Source: Flaccisagitta enflata
Taxonomy: Eukaryota > Chaetognatha > Sagittoidea > Aphragmophora
Length of the DNA stretch: 64,000 nt
Assembly: GCA_965153355.1 (NCBI GenBank)
Contig: OZ231126.1
Location: 10,044,001 to 10,108,000 of the forward strand
Reading direction: 5' to 3'
Every line of letters starts with the position of its first letter. Positions within the stretch are counted from its first letter, which is position 1. Positions 29,501 through 39,714 of the stretch are shown here, in pieces. A model generated the notes under the pieces. It worked only from the letters and a program-made list of their open reading frames with translations, was not told the DNA's origin and ran no database searches. The position numbers and the translations under genes are program-made.

Positions 29501-31733
29501 ATCTTCTCTCCCTCGAAAGCCAAGCAAGGACCGCGACCATCAGGCTGGTAGAAATACACCGCATCTTGCCTGGAAAAGAGCTTATGTGTAAATCGTATTC
29601 TTGCAAAATATATGTTTAATGAGCTTCATCTACGCAACGAGTGTTCTTAAGTTTCTCCTATGCCTAGCGTTCTAGATACATATCACCAGCATTGTTTTCC
29701 CTCCTTTTTCCACATCGTGATAATGAACTCATTCTTCAAGTTCTAGACTTAACCTTGGGGGCTGATTTAAGCTTGATAGTCCCCGGGACTGACCTCGCAA
29801 TGACGAATTGATTCTCCAAGACTGCGTCGGTGATGGCGGCGCACTTGGGTTTGCAACCGTGTTCGTCGAGGATCTCTTTATGCGGTTTGTCGCCTCCTTT
29901 GTTGCTCAACGTGAAGGAGAGAACGTGATGACGCGTGGAAACGAAAACAACCAACTGAAGCGCGGTCTGCTTGAAGCCGAGTCCAGTCACGGGATCGGGA
30001 CCCTCGTATATGATCTGAGAGGAAAATAAGTAAATCAGGATAAATGTGATAATGGAAGCAAAAACGACCAACTGAAGCGCGGTCTGCTTGAAGCCGAGTC
30101 TAGTCACAGGATTGGGACCCTCAAAGATCTGAGAGGAAAATAAGTACAGGAGAAATGTGATGACAAGTGAAAGCGAAGGTAACCAATTGAATCGCGGTGT
30201 GCCTGAAGTCGAGTCCAGTCACAAGATCGGGACCCTCATAGATGATCTGAGAGGAAAATAAGTCATCCAGATAAATGTGATGACACGTGGAAGCAAAGAC
30301 AACCAACTGAAGCGCTGTCTGCTTGAAGGCGAGTCCAGTCACAGGATAGGGACCCTCGTAAACAAGAACAAAATGTGATGTCAGATCAGATAAACAGTGA
30401 TGAGGCGTGGAATCAAAGACGAGCCGGGATCTCCTGCTAATCAGGATGTCAAATAAACTTTTTGTACACTGCAAATAAACTTTTTGTATACTGCAGAGTT
30501 CATTGCAATTCAGTCCAGGGGTGTATATAATTCCATAACCTTTGATTATTTTCCCCCCCTGCCTTTGATTTTCTTCCCCGCGACGTATCGCGTCGCGTTA
30601 CCAAATCAATGCTTTTCTTCCCCATAAACCACTAAAACTAGGTGTTTAAGGTTTAAATAGTGTTGAATTGTGTTTAACTTATCATGTCTTATGATTTTTT
30701 ACTGCCACAAGTTATATTTTCCCCAAGTTTTCTTTTTTTTCTCTTTTTTCCTCCTTCCTTTTCCTTCCCTTTCTCCAAACCCTTTGATTATTTTCCCCCC
30801 CACGGGGGGGGGGGGGGGATACGGAACAATATACAGGCCTGATTCAGTCTGCAAGAAGCTTAACATTATCTTAAGACGTTTGTGGACCGTCTGTTATAGT
30901 TATGCCTCTGTCTAACCTTGGGTTTCGAGTGTCGATCTTTGGTGACGTCTCCTCTGAATAACACGATGGTTCCATCCTGAAATCCAAGCACCATGTGTTG
31001 CAAACCCTCGTGCACCGCGACGCACGTGACTTGCACCACGTTCTCTGCGGCGCCTCTGCCAGGGATGGACGCGCGTGAGATACGCGTGCATGTCGGGAAA
31101 CCGGAAGTCTTGTCGGGCTTGTCGAGATCCCAGACTTTGATGAGCGGCGTCGTGGATTCAACGACGCCGGCGGAAGCTCCGAGTTCGGCATTCGGGTCGC
31201 CATCGACGCCGATTGTGACTGAGGCGAAGGAACATCAAAAATCACATTACTCATGAACTGTTGTGGTTTTGAAAATCCATACAAGTCAGTCAGACAACCA
31301 GCCATACAACCAAGTCTTCCATAGAGATAGATTGCATATTCCAAACCCAAGTTCCCATTTGTATTAACTGTGTGTTGATTAAAGGTGTCTTTTTCACTCA
31401 ATATTGCAATAATGCAATATTCAAGGGGCAGAACTTCAGCATTCTTCGGCATCTGTTAAAGCCCCACGCCCCACCAAATCAACCTAGAATGGATTGCTGC
31501 TTGGCGGCGGCGATGTGCGTGACTTTGTTGGAGTAAGCTGAGAAAGTTTTGGCTTCGAGAGTCCTGGAGACGAGTGTGACGCCGCCTTCCGCGTCGCCGA
31601 AAATCAGCTGAGCCTGACCCGATGTGCAGCAGGTCAGGTCCAAGTCTCTTAACAGTTCCCAAGGAGAACCAGAGGGACCCTTCAACACTTCTTGATTGAA
31701 GAAAGTGCATTTTCTCCACTGTGTCACCGCCAT
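23585..31733 (-). CDS. VPS11: VPS11 core subunit of HOPS/CORVET
   Basis: VPS11 is a core subunit of the HOPS and CORVET tethers that drive fusion at endosomes and lysosomes. Seventeen exons join in phase: 31484-31733, 30917-31218, 29794-30014, 29435-29569, 28933-29238, 28445-28592, 27995-28132, 27799-27909, 27488-27633, 27103-27262, 26707-26880, 26006-26197, 25774-25863, 25580-25678, 25272-25406, 24418-24549 and 23585-24154. That gives 1102 residues. The N-terminus is a beta-propeller; the middle is a clathrin-repeat helical solenoid (LEPSYVIRKFLDAQRIHNL, EWYLRIQLED). A RING-H2 finger has C-x2-C, CGHSFHQHC and CLTC. After VADYFGRGVFNK the usual short end is replaced by a tail of about 190 residues rich in Ser, Ala and Thr, ending in two NPF motifs among acidic residues. 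Confidence 0.96.
24643..25022 (+). repeat. Hairpin-ended dispersed repeat in VPS11 intron (stem AGGTGC)
   Basis: The head hairpin AGGTGCGCCATAGCACCT (24643-24660) is followed by CTATAAGAG and GGTC repeats. The far end GGCGCACC (24989-24996) is the inverse of the head stem plus loop. Next comes the second hairpin, TTGGCCCGTGTATCCGGCC. The interior has CATTCATT repeats and two related TAGAGCT-GGGATAG blocks. Confidence 0.85.
26334..26633. mobile_element. hAT-like MITE, copy 1, in VPS11 intron
   Basis: The ends CAGGGGTGTATATTCTTGAG and its inverse CTCAAGAATATACAGGCCTG frame 300 bp rich in TTTGATTTTCTTCCCC. The flanks share GTCGTTG with a 3-bp offset, so the duplication is imperfect. It shares sequence with 30516-30841. 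Confidence 0.85.
30014..30440 (-). repeat. Tandem array made from the start of VPS11 exon 3 plus its acceptor
   Basis: Three extra copies lie upstream of the real exon, with acceptor motifs (CTCTCAG on the minus strand) at about 30015, 30129 and 30247 and a truncated fourth copy near 30360. The period is about 114-118 bp. Each copy keeps the intron 3' end and about 75 bp of coding sequence (YEG-PVTGL-FKQTALQLV) with mutations. Confidence 0.93.
30516..30841. mobile_element. hAT-like MITE, copy 2, with 8-bp target duplication
   Basis: The ends CAGGGGTGTATAT and ATATACAGGCCTG are flanked on both sides by ATTCAGTC (30508-30515 and 30842-30849). An 8-bp duplication with CAGGG ends is typical of hAT transposons. 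It lies in VPS11 intron 2 and has no ORF. Confidence 0.93.
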
Positions 31734-31738
31734 TGTTT

Positions 31739-31911
<173 letters not shown>

Positions 31912-32159
31912 TAACAAGAAGACCTCTCTCTTTTATCAAAGTTGCACTTCCGTTTTTTAGCGTTAGGCATCTGGTTTATCAAAAATAAACAAACATCAAC
32001 ATCCATGTTTAGGCTGACAAATATTCAACGTAGAAGCTCAGCAAAAACTAAAAGGCACGCCTGCGCTTAGTTGGTTTTGTTTTGTAAGTCTGGAGTGGGA
32101 TTCAGGAGATCCGAAAAACACATGAGTAAAATCCGACGAACCAATCACAGTTAAAAAGT

Positions 32160-35100
32160 TTATTTGGTCTTAATCCCTCCAAATACGAGCCCGTAGTGGA
32201 AAGTGGAACCGGGATTGTTTGGCGCGTTATCCAACGACGACCGATTCGATTCCACTTCCGCTTCCGACCATTTTCTGCCGCTTAAAACCACCACCATCAT
32301 CGCTTTCGAAGGAAGACTAGAGTAAATCTGAGCAAAGAATGACGAAAGAATTGGACGAAATTTAATGATCTGTGCCCCGCTGATGAGTGGAAGTCATAGG
32401 GGAAGTAGAGGTGCAGGTGAAATAAGAGTGACCCCTGACATGAGCCATAGCGAGGCAAAACAATGTTTCTGTTCTTTGAATTCAAAAGGTCGTTTAAACG
32501 ATCAAAACCGCAATCACAATAAAATGGATATTAGATCTTTTAGTCGCGTGCACGCGACTCGACCACTTGGTCTGTCAGTCGGTATGTCTTTTGGTCCGTC
32601 CCTCCGTTACCTTTTTAAATTTTTAATGTTTTTTAACGTCTTTTTAACATTTTTTAACATTTACTAACATTTCCTAATATTCTTTAACATTTTTTATCAT
32701 TTAAACTTTTTAAACATTTTTGAATTTACTTAACATCTTTGACGTTTTTCAACATTTTTTAACATTCTTAACGTGTTTTTACTCTTTCGTTTGTCATTTC
32801 CAGAGGCACCCAACTGTTGCCCTCTTGAGCTTGTTTTTTTGACGTGCCACTGTCATTCTGAAGTGCACAAGAATTTGAACCTACCTTTCGCAATCTTCGA
32901 TCCAACTTTGTCAACGCTTGTCTTTTCTTCTCCGCTTCCGCGTCGACGAAATTCCGACATCGATGCAACTGCGTGCAAACGAAGAAGTGTTCAGGAATCA
33001 GCTTCACCGCCTCTCGCACGATTAACTTGTCCGTCGGCGCGGATCGAGCCGTTGCAGTTACGGACGCCGTTTCCGGCGATGAAGCCGATTTGGATACTTT
33101 GTCCATCGACGCCGTCGTCGATGTCTCTTTCTTTATCAACGACGCCGCCTGCAACGCCTCTTCGTGATCGACAACAACGCCGCTTCGTTGACGTTGAATG
33201 CGCAGTTGATCAAACACATTTCGGAAACAGAGTCGTTGCTTGGTCGCCGAACGCTGCAAAAATGCGTCGCGAAGCGGAATGTGGACAGTTTTGTTGGCGG
33301 CAGTATCGGTAGGAATGGAGGAAACGATGGAAGGAATGGAGGAAGCGTCCGCGTTGGAGTTGGAAGTGCCGTTTTCCAGCAAAGATTTCCCATTAGCATC
33401 AACGCCATCGACATGCGTTTTCTCTTGCGATTCCTCAATCTCCATCTCTTCCTCATTCTCCTCCTCGTTTCCGCTCTTCCTCTTCTCCTCCCTCTCCTCT
33501 TCTCGCCTTTTCTTCTGCTTGATAGCGACACCTTCGTACCAAGTCACAAAGTCGGGAAGACCTCTGGGCCATTTGCCTTCGTTTTCGACGTCGTTGAAAT
33601 CGGCGAATCCGCGTCCGTTTCTCAGTTTCAACAGCGCCAACAACATCGTGGCTTTGGCGTCCTCCAGCGGGTCGTGGCCGTGGCCCTTGCGGCACTGATT
33701 AAACTCTTGGATCTTACGGCCGAGGAGGATGTAGGCGAGATCTCTGAGTTTGGACTTGTGGCCTCGATAACCGCGTAAGTTGAAGATGACGGAAGTGTCG
33801 ATGACGTAAGGATGGATGAGACGCATCGCGGTCAAATCGCCGCTTAAAGAATGACCGACTAAAATGGCGTCGCGTGGAAGAAGTTGACGCAGCTTCCTGG
33901 AGGAGGGGAGGAAGAGGATGGAGAATGTATAATGAGAAAGGAGAGGCATTAGGGGAAGAGGGAGGGGAAGGAGGAGAGAAGGAGTAACAGGGGGATCCAG
34001 TTTAAACGGTGTTCCTGACCAACAATAACAATCTCATCCGGGACTGTGAGAGTTGGGTGCTTCGCATAGCAAAAGTTGGTTATTTCTTTACCTAATGTGG
34101 AGTGACCAATTTTAGGACCCTTACCATTTTTGTTTTATCAAAAATCGTTCATCTTCCGTTTTTTAGAAAATTGCTTTTGGGGACCTAATTTGCATAATGC
34201 AGTGGGATAAAACAATATGCTGACATTGTTTAAATCAGCTTTGATAATTTTTTACTCTTCACAGAATTGCAATTCTGCCTTTTCATTCGCTCTTTCATAA
34301 CTTATGTTCTGATATTTTAATTTATTTTTTCATACATTATGATTTTTTAAAATAAATAATTGTCCTTTGTAACAAAACTACACAGGATTTTGCTGAATTC
34401 TGGGAAATCAGTGGAAACTTTAAGGCCAAAACAAAAACGGAAGATCAAGGAATTTTGAAGAAAGGAAAATGATCATCTTCATGATTTTTACTCCTCCACA
34501 TTACCTAAGTAGGGTGAAGGGATACTCCCAACTTTTGCTATGTGAAGCACCCAACTGTGAGAGACATACATTTGAACTTGTTTGACGGTCAAGACGCCGG
34601 GATTGGCCATGTCTCTGGCCGTGACGCCGCTGTACTGCGTTAAGTAATTGGTTATCTTCGCCTCTGGTTTGACGTGGGAATTGAAGACGCAGCGAAGCTT
34701 CTCGTCGACCACGGCCACGTGCGTCAATTCGAGGATGTTCCGGTTGGTCAAGCACATCTCGCAATCGACGGCGAACAACGGAGACGAAGACGTCACAGCT
34801 GAGTGATTAAAATGGGTTAATCGGAGATCGAATAAGTTACTAAGGTCATCAGAATAATATCCTCGATAAGAAGATTGGAGCAAATGGACAGGCGGAGAGT
34901 ACGGATGGAATGATGTGCATTACATTAGTGGTGAAGACCTAGTGAGATTTGATAATCAAGCGTCTTACTGACGACCGCGTTAGATAACATGTAAGATAGA
35001 GGCCAGTTCACAGAGAGGCCCCATCAAGTCGTAGGGATTACTGAGTGGATCAGGTCTTCTCGCCACCAGGTGAGTTCATGTCCATTCGATTATTTTAAGG

Positions 35101-37213
35101 AGTCTAGATATTTCACCTGCGTCAATTACCATTTGTGCGATTGTGGGCGGCAGTTTCCTGTAGGAATTGATTGTGATATTCTGTAATCATATTTCATCGT
35201 TCATTAATCATCAAGCATGCTAATAATCACCTTACCATTTCCTTTTGTATTTACACTAACATCATAGATTATCATTAAGCATATTCTATCCTTTCCTAGA
35301 TTTTAGTCACCTCAGTAACTAACGGTTCTTTGTGGTAACTCATAATAACAGTCACATTTCCATTGGGTATGGTCTATGCATGGCCGCCTATTTTAACTCA
35401 CTAATCGCACGTTATCCCGCACATCATTTGCCTCTGTAGGTATACTGATTACTAACCCGCATGAAATTCTATTTGGGCTAAACCTTATTGACAATCAATG
35501 GCCCACCGGTGACTGGATATGCCATCCATTGTGCGCACATAAGTGGTATTCTTGCGGGAATCTACCGCTTATACAATGTCATCCCTTTAAACGTAATGCA
35601 ATCATCCCAGTGAGCAAAAAGATATTAGAATTGAACTATTCATATAAGCCTTTTTGCTTTGTCTTAGGAAGTTTCTTTAATCCTACAAGTGAAGAAACAT
35701 TTGACGCTAAGTATAAATCTTTTCTTGTTGATGAACATTCATCGACTTACACAAGACTTAAAACTGCAATATGCAAATGAGATAACATCGCAGAAGATAG
35801 AATCGCCTGCGCCTCCGCAGATTTTATCAAATCTATACACCACCCATTGACGGAAAACATTCTTTCTGTCCCTCTATTCTGCCCTCCCTGTTTTCGCCTT
35901 CCCTCTTTCCCCCCCCCCCCCTTTTACTACTTTGCCCCAGGGCCAACATTCTGGGCCGCCCGTGTACCGCGTAGCATTACTACCACGCTACACATAATCG
36001 GCCTCTCCAAAACGTATGATCGCAGATGAAAACTTAAGTACTAACCGCCGTAAGATTCAAATAGAGGCACAAACTCTTCGGGATAGTCCGTGGGCAGAGT
36101 GTAAGGCAGAGGCAGATTCTCTCTGGCCATTTCCGGTTCGGTCAACAGCAAATCCTTTCTCGGAGTCACGTCCACGTGAAGATCCACGTCGACCCACGTC
36201 ACCACGCCATCGGAAGTCAACAAATCGCGGACGAGACTGTCGGCGGAGGGAGGAGCCGTTACGGGAGATGATGCCGCAGCGGCCAATTCTCCTCTTCCTC
36301 GTACTTCAGCCGCGGCTTGACGCTTTAATTCGTCGAGATTCTGGAGGAAATTTGTCGCTTGCAACTGCTTTAGAGTCGGTTCATTGTTATTGTTACTAGC
36401 TTTATCACCGCCGCCCAATTTATCAAAATGATCCAACACTTTAATTTCCGACAGACTAAATGGAATATTAAAGAGTTCTTCTAAAAACGACGTTCCTTGG
36501 ACTTCCGGCGGCAGCAACCTGGCGGGCAGTTCGGGCATCATACATTGGAGATGCGGTAAACAGTCGACGTGCTCGTCCCATTCCTTTTCGGAGACGCCGT
36601 CGACGACGACCAAAGCCACTTTGGAGACAAACTTGAAGCGCAGCAAATTGCACCATCGTGGAACGTAATGGCCGCCCAACAGGCCGCGCAACAGCAGCTC
36701 TTGGACGTCGAAGGGGAAGAGGAACGGCTCGCCGTCGACGGTGGATCGTGATCGAGAGGATACGGCGGCGGATTCAACAAACACCGACTTGAGATGCTCG
36801 ACGTCTTCAAAAGCGACCGCGGCGCCACGGACGCCGTCGGAGAGGAGTTTGGCGGCGGCGTTGGCGGCGGAAGACGAAGCCGCGGCCTTGAGTTTGTCCA
36901 ATTGGAAGAAGAGTTTCGGAGTCTGTTGAGCTTCCTTTTGTTTGGCTTTGATTCTTTCTCGGATGGCCGCTAATTCTTCCGGGGAACAAAGACGATGAAG
37001 AGGATCGTCGGGAGGAGGCGTTGAAGAAGAGGAGGAGGAGGTAGTTGCTCCTGCTTTTTGTCCGTTCTCTACACCTGAAACTCCGTTATGGCGATTGAGA
37101 ATAGTTTGAAGAGGAGGTGCGCCGTTAGAAAACTTAGTGTCGCCGCCGGTTTTCGTCTTAGTCTTCTTTTTGTTTTTCTTCTTTATTTGTTTGGAGTTTG
37201 CTGACACAGCCAT
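32160..37213 (-). CDS. REXO5: REXO5-like DEDDh RNA exonuclease
   Basis: This is a predicted nuclear or nucleolar 3'-5' RNA exonuclease acting on small non-coding RNA ends. Four exons join in phase: 36046-37213 (an upstream ATG at 37225 is possible), 34570-34798, 32885-33896 and 32160-32327, giving 858 residues. The N-terminal exon has a Lys-rich start and the REXO5-specific region (WCNLLRFKFVSKVALVVVDG). The catalytic core has FAVDCEMC (exonuclease I), VGHSLSGDL (exonuclease II), VIDTSVIF, and GHDPLEDAKATM (exonuclease III, His and Asp). The third exon continues into a long acidic and Ser-rich linker. The last exon (IYSSLPSKAMMVVVLSGRKW) is joined on phase and position; its homology is less clear. 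A 9-bp-TSD MITE sits 6 bp inside the intron after exon 2. Confidence 0.9.
32542..32775 (+). repeat. Hairpin-ended dispersed repeat (stem AGTCGCG), far end lost
   Basis: The head is AGTCGCGTGCACGCGACT, followed by GGTC/GTCC sequence and then TTTTTAACAT-type tandem repeats up to the region of the REXO5 third-exon donor. No matching far end was found. It lies in REXO5 intron 3. Confidence 0.75.
34053..34554. mobile_element. MULE-like MITE with 9-bp target duplication
   Basis: The end TTGGGTGCTTCGCATAGC continues with AAAAGTTGG and is repeated inverted at 34528-34554. CTGTGAGAG flanks both sides (34044-34052 and 34555-34563). A perfect 9-bp duplication suits Mutator-like elements. The interior is A+T-rich. 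Confidence 0.92.
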
Positions 37214-37995
37214 CTTACAGATCATATATGGTCAATAAACGTAGATATGAAAATTCCACTCTCGCCCCTTCCACCCCGAATCAAAACCGCGGGGGTCAAT
37301 AGATCAATCTGTATCAATCACGCGTACATAACAAATCAGTCAATCAAATCAATAACAACGGCGAGAGAGAGAGTGAAAGAAAAGGGAAATGGATAAACAA
37401 ACATGACGGAATGGATCTTTTTATCATATACAGAGCATAAGAAATGGTGGCTAGAGCGCATAAGTCAGCGATCTATCAACCCCCCCCCCCCCCCGCAATT
37501 TAGTGGGAATTGTAAAACGAGACAAGTCTTCTCTCTTTTGCATCCGAATGGGTGAATTGGCATGAATAATAATAACGGCTTTTTTTTCGGAGAGAGAGAG
37601 AGAAACGATGGAAATCAAGGATCAGCGGACTAACAAACAGACCTATAGATCGTAAATCAACTGACATTGGCACCCAGAATTGACCCGGAATACTAAGACT
37701 TAATCATTTCAATGTTTGAAAACTAAAATCCGCTCGGGATGTGGATGAAGATAATGACGCATCGATGATAACAATAACAAGGTTGGTGATGATGGTGATG
37801 ATGAGAAGGATGATGATGATGATGATGATGATTAAGGTGATGACAATGGATGACATGGGGGGAGTATCCGATCGGAGATGATGCAAGTAGGAAACCCCGG
37901 CGGATGGAATCGAGTAGAAAGGTGATCAGGATTGAGATACTCCTCATCGTCGACGTCAGTCGACGACGGGATCGAGTTACACCGCATCATCAACA
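37214..37995. other. Spacer between LSM8 and REXO5
   Basis: It contains a C-run, a short AG run and a GAT/ATG microsatellite (37790-37840). It includes the presumed REXO5 promoter. No gene is seen. Confidence 0.6.
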
Positions 37996-38572
37996 TTAGT
38001 GGACAACCGGATTGAGAGGCTCCGCCCGAATGTCGCCGAGATCAAGTTGCTTGTCCGTCACCTGTAAAGGACAATAAGACAGTAAATTGGTTAGTTAATG
38101 GAGGTAGAAGGGGGGATGATTAAGGATTTGTATTACAACCAACGAGCAGTCAGCTGATAATTAACCAACCTCGTCGATTTCGCCGATGAGAGCGACGTTA
38201 TCGCCTCGAATGATATAGAGGCCGAGGACGACGTGCTCCACGCCCTCTGACGAACTGAACACGCGCTCGTGACTGTCGTCCAAGATCAAGTTTATCGTTT
38301 GGTCGAACCCTGAATCGAAGGAGGAAGAGGATGAGGAAGGTTAGGATGAGGAGGGCGAGGAAGGACGATAATAACTTGATACTCATTCTAAGATAGAATT
38401 TAGATTTAAGAATTCTTAAAATTCCAGAATTCTTAAATCCTAGCATTCTAGAATTCATTGTAAACATACTCCTCAAATGAGACAAACCTTTAAGAGTGCC
38501 GATGATTACTCTTCCGTCAGCCGTGATGACGGACACCGAATGATTGACGAACGTTTCCAGCGCCGTCGCCAT
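37996..38572 (-). CDS. LSM8: LSM8, U6 snRNP Sm-like protein
   Basis: LSM8 defines the nuclear Lsm2-8 ring that binds the 3' oligo-U of U6 snRNA. Three exons join in phase: 38488-38572, 38170-38309 and 37996-38061, encoding 96 residues, the same length as the human protein. The Sm1 motif is ITADGRVIIGTLKGFDQTIN and the Sm2 motif YIIRGDNVALIGEID. The end (LDLGDIRAEPLNPVVH) is nearly the same as in vertebrates. All splice sites are canonical. It lies between the SLC3A gene and REXO5 on the same strand. Confidence 0.98.
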
Positions 38573-39489
38573 CCTCTCCGGTCGTCCTCTTTGCAACCCG
38601 TCGTCGCCACCTGCAGCGCGTCGTCGTCGTCGTGGTGGTCGTCGTAGTTACAAACTACACTCGATTGTCGCTTCGACGTCGTAGCCAGTCGTCGTCGTCG
38701 TCGAAGTCGTCGTCCTCGCCGTCGTCGGCTAGGCAAATACAGTCAATTCTTATCGCAGAGGCCGGTTTACAATGACAACGCGAAGAATCACGACAAAAGG
38801 AAACAGAGAGAATCACTTCACTCTCCCAAGTTCCAAGCACAAAAGCTCTTTAACCTCACAGGAAGAGTGACAAGAGTAAGTCAAAGATTCTTTACAGTCC
38901 AGTTTTCAACAGATCATTCTGCGGAAGACGAACTGCAAGATTTGCATGAACACGGAAACTGAATACTGACGCCAAAAAGCCCATATTTGAAAACAATGAG
39001 TAAATTGGACCAGATATTCGAAAATAGAGTAAATGAGAGCTATATTAAATTGAATGTGTGTAGCGTAACTGAAAGGCTTGAATAGACTGTAATACAGAGA
39101 GTAATACGTCCTAACACGGAGAAATATGAGTAAATCGCACTGAACTAGAAATGCAAGATGACCGTCTGACAGAAAATATGCTAACTACGAAAATGAAAAC
39201 TAGCTGGAATGGCACTGACGTATTGAAAAAAATTGGAATTTTTAAATGGAATAAATGCGCAAAAAAAGGATTTTAACTAAGGAAAGAACAAAATCATTTC
39301 CAAATGAGTAAAATATTCAAAGATGCACTAAGTCTTTATTCCTCTGACAAGTATGATTGAGTGATTGCTTTTCACTTGTACATCAGTCCACAGACACAAC
39401 ATCCATTGCAAAACCAACTCAACGTTCGTCTGCATTCATCTGTTGTAGGCCTAACACCCTTTTATCCGTCGCTGGGCCGTTGCCCTGCG
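38573..39489. other. Spacer upstream of LSM8 with a GTC-rich tract
   Basis: 38590-38735 is rich in GTC triplets directly upstream of the LSM8 start. The rest is A+T-rich without a recognisable gene. Confidence 0.6.
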
Positions 39490-39649
39490 TCACTGCCGGC
39501 CCAATTTGATGACGACTCCGTCTCCGGGTGCCAGCAGCAGATGCACCGGATTTTCCGCATCTTCGACGTCGAGTTTAGTGCCGACTTGAAAGTCCGGATG
39601 AGCGCCGGAAGTCGTTGCCACCACCTCAGCCTCACCAGCGTCAGACAAG

Positions 39650-39714
<65 letters not shown>

